From NCBI GenBank assembly GCA_039931555.1, contig JBDTRP010000135.1:1-9326 (forward strand): a stretch of 9,326 nucleotides of DNA. Reading direction: 5' to 3'. The notes beneath the pieces are model-generated. The model saw only the letters and a list, made by a program, of their open reading frames with translations, did not search any database and had not been told where the DNA came from. This stretch comes from JAENVT01 sp039931555 (GTDB lineage Bacteria > Actinomycetota > Acidimicrobiia > Acidimicrobiales > Ilumatobacteraceae). Below, piece after piece: positions 1-6,999 of the stretch. Both the position numbers and the translations under genes were made by a program. How positions within the stretch are numbered: position 1 is the stretch's first letter; each line of letters begins with the position of its first letter.

Positions 1-316
1 AGCAGCAGTCGATCGAAGTAGCCGTTCTGGATGTCGAGCACCAGCGAGTTGGCGCGGCTGACACCGGTGACGGCGAAGACGACCGCCACGGGGAGTTGGA
101 AGGCCTTGTAATCGAAGTTCGCCGGGAAGCTGCCTTCGACGAACTTCTGCAACGCCCCGACGTTGACGACGAAGAAGAACACCGGGATGACGAGTGCGGG
201 AAGGAACGCCTCCGGGTCGCGCCACGTCAGCCTGATGGCGCGCAACGACACGCTGCGCAGATCTTCGAGAAACCCGGCGCTGCGCGGTGCGACGCGGGCG
301 CGGGTCGATTGGCCGA

Positions 317-320
<4 letters not shown>
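1..320 (-). CDS. ABC-2 type exporter permease (DrrB-like), C-terminus off the left edge
   Basis: This is the membrane subunit of an ABC-2 exporter, pairing with the ATPase encoded just upstream. I translated the minus strand from a GTG at 320. Its first three bases and the ATPase stop form a GTGA overlap, typical of translational coupling. The 106 visible residues start with a polar cytoplasmic segment containing an ABC-2-style amphipathic stretch (about residues 17-36, ending TWRDPEAF). A first membrane segment follows (about 39-57, rich in V, F, I, L), then an external loop and the start of a second hydrophobic region near residues 78-85. The amphipathic segment followed by a first membrane span is the layout of DrrB/NodJ-like permeases. 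No clear Shine-Dalgarno precedes the GTG. The substrate cannot be told: DrrAB-type pumps move drugs, lipids or polysaccharides. Confidence 0.8.
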
Positions 321-1291
<971 letters not shown>

Positions 1292-1300
1292 ACGTCGAAG

Positions 1301-2200
1301 CTAACGGGTCTCGGCACTCCGACGGGCGCGCAACAGTGCCTCGATCTGGGCGACGCGAGTGCGCGCCGGTGGGTGGGTGGCGGCGAGCCGCTCGCGCAAG
1401 GTGGTCGGACGCTCGCCCCGTCGCTCGCCGATGACGCGGCGCAAGGCGCTGGCCAGCGGGCGGCCGAAGCCCATGGAGACGGCACGACGATCGGCTTGGA
1501 GCTCGGCATTGCGACCGACCACGTTGGAGATCGCGTTGCTCAGCAGCAACCCGCTGAGAAACACCCACGACGCGGCCATCAACAGCGCGCTGGCGAGTTG
1601 ACCGATCACCGTCAACGACGACGACCCTCGGGCGAACGTGCGTGTCGCCGCGGTCGCCACGTTCTGCAGGAAGAAGCCGATCCGGGCGAGCACGAACACG
1701 GGCAGGCTCAACCAGTGACCGATGGTCAAGGCGATGGTGTGCGAGCCGAGGTGGTGGCTGAGCTCGTGGGCCAACACGCCGCTGAGCTCGTCGCGTGGCA
1801 ACATGTCGATGGCGTACGAGGTGACCACGACCAGGTGCCCACCGCAGGCGTACGCGTTCAGTTCGTCGACGGGGAGCACGGCGATCACGAACCGCCGCCG
1901 CGGCAGTTGGTTGGCTTGCAGCACCGATCGCCAGGCAATGTCGAGCGCGGCTCGTTCGTGCCGGGTGGGACGGCGTGCACCGAGCAGCGGCGCCAGGATG
2001 ACGACTTGTACCGGTCGGAGGAACAGCAGCAGGACGGCGGCCAGGTACCCGAGTGCGAGCGCCACGAAAGAGATATGCCAGACCACGCGCAGTGGCAGCC
2101 AGACGACCGCGAGCGCCAGGAGCCACAGCGGGATGACAGCAACGACAGGCAGGAACGCCGACACCGCCGAACTGTCGATCCGGCGCCGTGTGCTGGTCAC
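1301..2200 (-). CDS. M48-family membrane zinc metallopeptidase (HtpX-like)
   Basis: This is a 299-residue integral membrane protease. The zinc site is intact: HELSH at residues 145-149 gives two histidine ligands and the catalytic Glu146. The third ligand and partner Asp lie in ELQAD (E232 to D236), the M48 second motif. Four hydrophobic segments are visible, about residues 14-36, 43-62, 155-178 and 195-220, flanking the catalytic helix as in HtpX/Ste24 relatives. Family members cleave misfolded membrane proteins or process peptides at the cytoplasmic membrane. The start is a GTG at 2200. A nearby ATG at 2216 is out of frame and closes after six codons. Being first in a unit with an ABC-2 exporter raises the possibility that it processes or quality-controls the pump or its cargo, but that is inference from position. 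Confidence 0.9.
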   Translation of the reverse strand: MTSTRRRIDSSAVSAFLPVVAVIPLWLLALAVVWLPLRVVWHISFVALALGYLAAVLLLFLRPVQVVILAPLLGARRPTRHERAALDIAWRSVLQANQLPRRRFVIAVLPVDELNAYACGGHLVVVTSYAIDMLPRDELSGVLAHELSHHLGSHTIALTIGHWLSLPVFVLARIGFFLQNVATAATRTFARGSSSLTVIGQLASALLMAASWVFLSGLLLSNAISNVVGRNAELQADRRAVSMGFGRPLASALRRVIGERRGERPTTLRERLAATHPPARTRVAQIEALLRARRSAETR

Positions 2201-2393
2201 CGCAGCTCGTCCCGCATCTCGAACACGATACGGCGACTACCGGTGTGGCCGTACATACACTACGAGTGGTCAACGCTCACTGTACGCATCAGTCAAGCTT
2301 TGATCACAGTCTGCCGATATCCACCTGTGCACGTCGACGGTGGCGTACACATGTCGTTCTCACGGGGTCCGAGGAGGACCGAAGGGTTGGTCG
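2201..2393. promoter_or_regulatory. Divergent intergenic region between the M48/ABC unit and the HD-GYP gene
   Basis: This 193-bp spacer must carry the promoters for both divergent units. On the minus strand there are TAnnnT hexamers at 2262-2257 (TAGTGT) and 2230-2225 (TATCGT), plus two TTGAC boxes (TTGACC at 2273-2268 and TTGACT at 2296-2291). None of these box pairs has a 16-18 bp spacing, so I do not name a promoter. On the plus strand GATATC (2316-2321) and TACACA (2346-2351) are weak -10 candidates without a good -35. A CGTCGACG palindrome sits at 2332-2339. A Shine-Dalgarno-like GAAGGG at 2381-2386 precedes the chosen ATG at 2394 by 7 nt and decides that start. Confidence 0.4.
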
Positions 2394-4145
2394 ATGTTGG
2401 CGATGTCCGCGACATCTCTGAAAGAAGGGGTAGGTGGCGGTAAGTCCGTCCGGGACCTTCTCGATGAGGCGCGCGCTGCGGAGACCGACGATCTCATCCG
2501 CTCTCGATCGCTGGTGCAACAGGCCCGCGTGTTGGCGCGCTCGAACGGTGACCAACCGGGTGAGGCCGAGGCGTTGTACCGGCTGGCCAGCGTCACCTAC
2601 CAGCTCGGACAGCTTGACGAAGCCTTCGGGTTGGCCCTCGAGGCACGCGACCTCGCGCGGCGGTGCGCCGCACCGGTGGTCGAGGTCTGGGCGCTCAACC
2701 TCGTCGGCATCGTGCATCATCAGGCCGGCAACTACTCGCAAGCGCTCGAGAGCCTGCTGCAGGCGCTGGAGATCTATCGCCCGACCGCCGATCTCTCTGA
2801 TCTCGGCAACCTGCTCAACACGATCGCTGCGGTGCACCACAGCCTGCGCGACACGGACCGGGCGCTGGTCACCTACGAGGCAGCGCTCGAGGCCAACCGC
2901 AAGAGCCCGCGCCGCGGCTTCGACGCGATCACGTTGGCCAACATGGCCAAAGTGCGCGCCGAGCGGCAGGAGAACCTGCTCGCCGTCAGCTTGGGTGAGG
3001 CCGCGCTGGAGATCGCACGCGAGCACCTCCCCGAGCACGTGGCGGAGATCCTTGCCAACCTCGCCGAGGCCTACGCCGACCTCCAACTCCTGCCGCAGGC
3101 CGACGCATGCCTCGATGAGGCCGACGAGTCACTGAGCCGCATCGCCGGCCAGCTCTCGCGCACATCGCCGATGGCGTTGGTGGCCGTGCAGATCGCTCGA
3201 GGTCGGGTTCGCATCGCGATCGGCGACACGAGTGGCGCCATTTCGGTGCTCGAGAGGGCCGTCGCCCTTGCCCAACAGAACGACTTCTCCGATGTCGAGC
3301 TCGTTGCCCACGGACTGCTGGCCGAGGTGCTCAAGTCGCTCGGCCGATTCGAGGAGGCGTTGTTGCACCGCGAGGCGTGCAATCGCCTCCACGAGCAGAT
3401 CTTCAACCGCGATACCGACCTGCGGATCAAGACGCTGCAGATCTCACACGACACCCTCGCGGCCCGCGATCAGGCCGAACTGCTGCGGGTGCGCACGACC
3501 GAGTTGGAAGAGCTGGTCACCGCCAGGACACAGGACCTCGAAGAGCAGCACTACGAAGCGTTCGAGCGGTTGGCGGCGATCGCCGAGTACCGCGACCCCG
3601 ACTCGAGCGAGCACTCGACACGGGTGGGCGAGTTGGCCGCGGAGCTCGCACTGCAGTTGGGTGCGGATCGCCGATGGGCCGAGGACCTGCGGTTGGCCGG
3701 ACGGTTGCACGACGTGGGCAAGGTCGGCGTGCCCGATGCCATCTTGCAGAAGCCCGGCGCACTGACCGATGCAGAGTTCGCGATCATGAAGACGCACACG
3801 ACCGTCGGCGCGAGGGTCTTCATCGGCAGCCGGTCGACATTGCTGCAGCTCGCGGCCGAGATCGCCATCTCGCACCACGAGCGGTGGGACGGCAGCGGGT
3901 ACCCGTCGGGCTTGGCCGCTGAGGCGATCCCGCTCAGCGGCCGCTTGGTGGCCGTCGCAGACGTGTACGACGCCCTGATCACGGCACACAGCTACAAGCA
4001 CGCATGGTCGTCGAGCGACGCCGTCACCCACATGGTCGCCGGCCGGGGCACACAGTTCGAGGCGCGCATCGTGGATGCCCTGATCGAGGTCATCGCTCGG
4101 CGGGTCGCAGCCGACGCGGTCGAGACCCCGCCGACCGACAACTAG
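2394..4145 (+). CDS. TPR-repeat protein with C-terminal HD-GYP phosphodiesterase domain
   Basis: This 583-residue soluble protein probably hydrolyses cyclic di-GMP. About residues 10-340 are helical tetratricopeptide-type repeats (ALYRLASVTYQLGQLDEAF, ALNLVGIVHHQAGNYSQAL, LLNTIAAVHHSLRDTDRAL). A charged coiled coil follows at about 357-395. The HD-GYP domain then carries the expected ligands and motifs: E398, H407 (in EHSTRV), HDVGK (439-443), HHERWDGSGYP (494-504) and DVYDAL (523-528). No membrane segment, receiver, GGDEF or sensory domain is seen, so the TPR block is the likely input module, binding a protein or peptide. I chose ATG 2394 because GAAGGG lies 7 nt upstream. A GTG at 2340 would add 18 residues and lacks a ribosome site. 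The gene stands alone, divergent from the M48 gene. HD-GYP membership is very secure, but substrate choice (c-di-GMP or a related dinucleotide) is inferred. Confidence 0.93.
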   Translation: MLAMSATSLKEGVGGGKSVRDLLDEARAAETDDLIRSRSLVQQARVLARSNGDQPGEAEALYRLASVTYQLGQLDEAFGLALEARDLARRCAAPVVEVWALNLVGIVHHQAGNYSQALESLLQALEIYRPTADLSDLGNLLNTIAAVHHSLRDTDRALVTYEAALEANRKSPRRGFDAITLANMAKVRAERQENLLAVSLGEAALEIAREHLPEHVAEILANLAEAYADLQLLPQADACLDEADESLSRIAGQLSRTSPMALVAVQIARGRVRIAIGDTSGAISVLERAVALAQQNDFSDVELVAHGLLAEVLKSLGRFEEALLHREACNRLHEQIFNRDTDLRIKTLQISHDTLAARDQAELLRVRTTELEELVTARTQDLEEQHYEAFERLAAIAEYRDPDSSEHSTRVGELAAELALQLGADRRWAEDLRLAGRLHDVGKVGVPDAILQKPGALTDAEFAIMKTHTTVGARVFIGSRSTLLQLAAEIAISHHERWDGSGYPSGLAAEAIPLSGRLVAVADVYDALITAHSYKHAWSSSDAVTHMVAGRGTQFEARIVDALIEVIARRVAADAVETPPTDN

Positions 4146-4148
4146 ACC

Positions 4149-4161
4149 TACAATCGCCGCC
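4149..4161 (+). promoter_or_regulatory. Probable leaderless promoter (-10 TACAAT) for the ferredoxin
   Basis: TACAAT at 4149-4154 matches the extended actinobacterial TAnnnT -10 consensus and is followed by exactly 7 nt (CGCCGCC) before the ATG at 4162. That spacing places transcription initiation on the A of the start codon. No purine-rich ribosome site lies in the 16-bp gap after the HD-GYP stop. No good -35 is evident. The element occupies the short gap immediately after the upstream stop codon. Confidence 0.55.
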
Positions 4162-4473
4162 ATGTCGGGGGCTCGTGCGGATCGCGTCACGACGCGGTCG
4201 AGAAGCCCCAAGTGGCAGAACGTTCCGTTGCGCATCGAGATGCTGGAGTGCATCAACTGCGACGCATGCCTGCGGGCCTGCCCTCGGCAGTTCGGGGCGA
4301 TCTTCAACCATGGGCCCGACGTCATCATCATCCCCGAGTTGTGCAGTGGCTGCGACAAGTGCCTTCCGGCTTGCCCAGTGAACTGCATCTACCCGTTCCC
4401 CGACTGGGAGACATCGCCGGTACCCGACGACTGGTGGGACGAGCCGATGACATCCAACGACCCGTATGTCTGA
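4162..4473 (+). CDS. 2[4Fe-4S] ferredoxin, 103 aa
   Basis: This is a small electron-transfer protein. Two cysteine motifs are clear: CINCDACLRACP (C30, C33, C36, C40) and CSGCDKCLPACPVNC (C61, C64, C67, C71, C75). In bacterial-type ferredoxins the first three cysteines of each motif plus the distant fourth bind one cluster each, so eight of the nine cysteines are accounted for and C75 is extra. A basic, serine/arginine-rich N-terminal extension (about residues 5-17) and an acidic, tryptophan-containing tail (about 80-99) flank the core. The ATG at 4162 has no ribosome site but has a -10 element 7 nt upstream, supporting leaderless expression. The neighbours (HD-GYP protein, hydrolase, lgt) name no redox partner, so the electron donor and acceptor are unknown. 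Confidence 0.9.
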   Translation: MSGARADRVTTRSRSPKWQNVPLRIEMLECINCDACLRACPRQFGAIFNHGPDVIIIPELCSGCDKCLPACPVNCIYPFPDWETSPVPDDWWDEPMTSNDPYV

Positions 4474-4489
4474 ATCGGCGTCCTCCTGC

Positions 4490-4502
4490 CATAATCGACG
4501 CC
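4490..4502 (+). promoter_or_regulatory. Probable leaderless promoter (-10 CATAAT) for the alpha/beta hydrolase
   Basis: CATAAT at 4490-4495 is followed by 7 nt (CGACGCC) and then the ATG at 4503. This is the same arrangement as the ferredoxin promoter: AATCG-n-CGCCATG is shared by both. The 29-nt gap after the ferredoxin stop lacks a purine-rich ribosome site at normal spacing. The hydrolase, and by coupling lgt, could therefore be transcribed from here without a 5' leader. The -35 region overlaps the ferredoxin stop and is not recognisable. Confidence 0.55.
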
Positions 4503-5264
4503 ATGACCAATCCGATCATTGCCGGGGCCGAGCCCTGGTCGCACATGGGCACCGGCCACGAGGGTGCCGTCGTGCTGCACGGCTTCACCGGCAACCCGGG
4601 CTCGATGCGTGGGGTCGCGACTGCGCTGGCCGATGCCGGATTCCACGTCGAGTTGCCGTTGCTACCCGGCCATGGCACGTCGCTGGACGACATGTTGCCG
4701 ACCCGGTGGGCCGATTGGATCGGTGAAGCCGAGGCCGCCTACCAGCGACTGAGCCAACGCGCGTCGCACATCGTGGTGGTCGGGCTCAGCATGGGTGGCG
4801 CGCTCACACTGCGCCTCGGCGCCGACCATCCGGAGATCGCCGGCCTCGTCTGCATCAACCCGGTGGCCCAACCCCAGCAACCCGAGGTCATCGAGATGCT
4901 GCAGGCGATGGTTGCCGGTGGAACGCCGGTCATCCCCGGCATCGGCAGCGACATCGCCGACCCCGACTCGCACGAGAACGCCTACGACGGAACCCCGCTC
5001 GAACCTCTGCTGTCGATGCTGCTCGACGGCGCCGAGCCGAACAGTCACGAATTTGCCGGCATGCGCATGCCCCTGCTCTTGATGAACTCACCACAGGACC
5101 ACGTCGTCGAGCCGGCCCAGTCCGAGTATCTCGTCGAACGGTACGGCGGTCCGATCGAGCGGGTCACACTCGAGCGCAGCTATCACGTGGCCACGCAGGA
5201 CTATGACAAGGAACTGATCGACACATCGACCGTCGAGTTCGCCACGCGGGTGATCGCCCGGTGA
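4503..5264 (+). CDS. Alpha/beta-hydrolase, carboxylesterase / monoacylglycerol-lipase-like
   Basis: This 253-residue serine hydrolase is predicted to cleave carboxylic esters, possibly short-chain or monoacylglycerol substrates. The fold markers are in order: oxyanion-hole region VVLHGFTGNP (23-32), LPLLPGHGTS (51-60), nucleophile elbow GLSMGG with Ser96, catalytic Asp199 in NSPQDHVV and His228 in SYHVAT. The short cap and the HGFTGNP opening resemble the Est30/monoglyceride-lipase group. There is no signal peptide, so it should be cytoplasmic. The reading frame is open upstream to 4212, but that extension runs through the ferredoxin gene out of frame, and ATG 4503 with its leaderless -10 is the natural start. 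The stop overlaps the lgt start (GTGATG at 5261-5266), implying coupled translation. A link to lipid metabolism beside lgt is suggested only by position. Confidence 0.9.
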   Translation: MTNPIIAGAEPWSHMGTGHEGAVVLHGFTGNPGSMRGVATALADAGFHVELPLLPGHGTSLDDMLPTRWADWIGEAEAAYQRLSQRASHIVVVGLSMGGALTLRLGADHPEIAGLVCINPVAQPQQPEVIEMLQAMVAGGTPVIPGIGSDIADPDSHENAYDGTPLEPLLSMLLDGAEPNSHEFAGMRMPLLLMNSPQDHVVEPAQSEYLVERYGGPIERVTLERSYHVATQDYDKELIDTSTVEFATRVIAR

Positions 5265-6181
5265 TGGTCGCCTCGATCGCCAGCATCCCGAGCCCGTCCA
5301 GTGGCGCGCTGACGATCGGTCCGTTGTCGATCCACGCCTATGGGCTGATGATCGCCCTTGGGGTGATCGCCGCGGTGTGGCTGCTCGGCCGCAGGCTGGA
5401 GGCCAGCGGAGAAGGCACGCGTGAGGACGCCAGTTCGATGGCGGTCTGGGCGGTATCGGCCGGCGTGATCGGTGCCCGGCTCTATCACGTCGTCACCGAC
5501 TGGGAATTGTTCAAGCACGACCTCGGCAGGATCCCGCAGATCTGGCGAGGCGGCCTGGGCATCCCCGGTGGGATCCTGTTCGGTGCGCTGGTCGCGATGT
5601 GGGCGTTCAAGCGGCGTGGTATCTCACCGGCTGTCGGGCTGTCCGCCGCAGCGCCGGCCTTGCCTCTTGCTCAAGCGATCGGTCGCATCGGGAACTGGTT
5701 CAACCAAGAGCTGTTCGGCAGACCGACCACCCTGCCGTGGGCGCTGCGGATCGACGCTGACAAGATTCCTGTCGGGTACGCGCCGGGCACGACCTTCCAC
5801 CCGACGTTCCTGTACGAGGCTCTGTGGAACCTCGCGCTGTGCGTCGTGCTGTTGCGGATCGACCGCGTGTTCAAGCTCCGCCCGGGGCGGCTGTTCGCGA
5901 TCTATGTCGTGGGTTACGCAATCGGTCGGTTCTGGGTCGAAGGCCTGCGCATCGATCCCGCCCACAAGGCGGGCGGGTTGCGCCTCAACCAGTGGGTGGC
6001 GCTGATCGTCGGGCTCGCTGCGGTGCTCTATCTCGTCATCGACTGGTGGCGTCATCGCGGTGTCGTGGAGACGCCGGATCTGGAGCCGGAGATGGATGAG
6101 GCAGAGCATGAGCCGGAACTGGCGCCGGAGGAGCCAGACCTCGAAGTTGACGAGCCAGATCTTCGGGAATCACTGGATTGA
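5264..6181 (+). CDS. lgt: Prolipoprotein diacylglyceryl transferase
   Basis: Lgt transfers diacylglycerol from phosphatidylglycerol to the lipobox cysteine of exported prolipoproteins at the cytoplasmic membrane. The family signature GRIGNWFNQELFG is at residues 140-152, with the SIHAYGLMI motif near 22-30. Tyr218 and Arg222 (YAIGRF) align with the essential E. coli Tyr235 and Arg239, and Arg141 aligns with Arg143. At the positions of E. coli His103 and Asp129 I read Pro101 and Ser127. Multiple hydrophobic segments run from about 17 to 262. From about residue 269 a 37-residue tail is acidic (18 Asp/Glu), beyond the usual end of the family. I chose ATG 5264, overlapping the hydrolase stop as TGATG; GTG 5261 is equally possible. 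The last 146 bp overlap galT on the other strand. A lipoprotein substrate starts at 9150. Confidence 0.95.
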   Translation: MVASIASIPSPSSGALTIGPLSIHAYGLMIALGVIAAVWLLGRRLEASGEGTREDASSMAVWAVSAGVIGARLYHVVTDWELFKHDLGRIPQIWRGGLGIPGGILFGALVAMWAFKRRGISPAVGLSAAAPALPLAQAIGRIGNWFNQELFGRPTTLPWALRIDADKIPVGYAPGTTFHPTFLYEALWNLALCVVLLRIDRVFKLRPGRLFAIYVVGYAIGRFWVEGLRIDPAHKAGGLRLNQWVALIVGLAAVLYLVIDWWRHRGVVETPDLEPEMDEAEHEPELAPEEPDLEVDEPDLRESLD

Positions 6182-6995
6182 AGAACTCGCCGCAGGCGAC
6201 TTCTGCGGCAGCGATGAATCGAGCGACCCCGGCACTGCGCCACGGCGAAACGATTTCGATGTTGAACCACGACTGCGGCCATTCCTGGCCATCGGTGGGG
6301 CGTTGGTTCAGCCACATCATGTACGGCAGCGGCTGGTCGTAGAGGCGATCGAGGCGGTCGTGGATGTCGACCAGCAGCGACGCGAGTTCGTTGCGGCCGG
6401 CACCGTCGAGCGACGGCAGGTCAGGGATCTGTTCGTTGGGCGACAGTGTCAATGCAATCGGGAAGGTCGACGCCTCGGGAACGCAAGCCGTCCACGCGGC
6501 AGCATCACCCGACGAGCTGGCGACGAATCGATCGCCGCAATCGGCCTCTGGCTTCCATCCGGCCGTCAACAGCGATGCCGGGCGCTGAGGTACGTGGTCG
6601 TAGGCGTAGATCTGGCCATGCGGGTGGGCGATGGTGGCGCCCACGTGCGGCCCACGGTTCTCGAACACCAGCACGAAGTCGACATCGTCGCGGCGGCCGA
6701 GGGCGGTCGTGCGCTCTGCCCACAGGTCGATGACCTTGCGCACCCCACTGACGCCGAGCGACCACAGCGTGGCGTCGTGATCGGGGGTGTACAGCACGAC
6801 CTCGCACCGGTTGCCCTGCATCGCCGGCCACCGGTTGGGGAACCAGTGGACCTCGTACGGATCTGGTGCCTCCAACCCGCCGACGCAGAATGGACACCCG
6901 GTCGACGGCAGGTTCGGACGAGCCTGGCGCGCGCCGACGACGTGGACGACGGTGCCCAGGTACGGGTCGATCCGTTGGTCGGCGGGCAGGGTCAT
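6036..6995 (-). CDS. galT: Galactose-1-phosphate uridylyltransferase (GalT)
   Basis: GalT exchanges UMP between UDP-glucose and galactose-1-phosphate in the Leloir pathway. The 319-residue protein has CPFC (34-37), His73 in TPDHDATL and HPHGQ (124-128). These supply the zinc ligands (C34, C37, H73, H124) and the uridylylated nucleophile His126. The C-terminal domain is recognisable (WFNIEIVSPWRSAGVARF, then FFNPVIPEDLARQLR), but the four iron-site ligands known in E. coli (Glu182, His281, His296, His298) are all replaced; the HxH motif reads WFN. The start is ATG 6995, 4 nt after the ATPase stop, so it is the last gene of the deoR-ATPase-galT operon. The final 47 residues, including a Pro/Ala-rich tail, are encoded opposite the end of lgt. 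Another hexose-1-phosphate nucleotidylyltransferase activity cannot be excluded. Confidence 0.88.
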   Translation of the reverse strand: MTLPADQRIDPYLGTVVHVVGARQARPNLPSTGCPFCVGGLEAPDPYEVHWFPNRWPAMQGNRCEVVLYTPDHDATLWSLGVSGVRKVIDLWAERTTALGRRDDVDFVLVFENRGPHVGATIAHPHGQIYAYDHVPQRPASLLTAGWKPEADCGDRFVASSSGDAAAWTACVPEASTFPIALTLSPNEQIPDLPSLDGAGRNELASLLVDIHDRLDRLYDQPLPYMMWLNQRPTDGQEWPQSWFNIEIVSPWRSAGVARFIAAAEVACGEFFNPVIPEDLARQLRGLAPPAPVPAHALPHPSPAPDPASPRHRDDATSR

Positions 6996-6999
6996 CGAT

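Noticed and set aside
2351..2443. 30-codon ORF before the HD-GYP gene as a possible leader peptide
   Set aside because: It starts at ATG 2351 without a ribosome site and overlaps the HD-GYP start region in another frame. Nothing in it suggests attenuation.
3444..4388. 314-codon minus-strand frame opposite the HD-GYP and ferredoxin genes
   Set aside because: It is a shadow spanning two well-identified plus-strand genes and shows no domain.
4212..4502. 97-codon upstream extension of the hydrolase frame
   Set aside because: It is the out-of-frame shadow of the ferredoxin gene. The alpha/beta-hydrolase fold begins just after ATG 4503, which has its own -10 element.
6181..6240. Possible bidirectional terminator between lgt and galT
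   Set aside because: I see no GC-rich hairpin followed by a T run, and the region is coding for galT.
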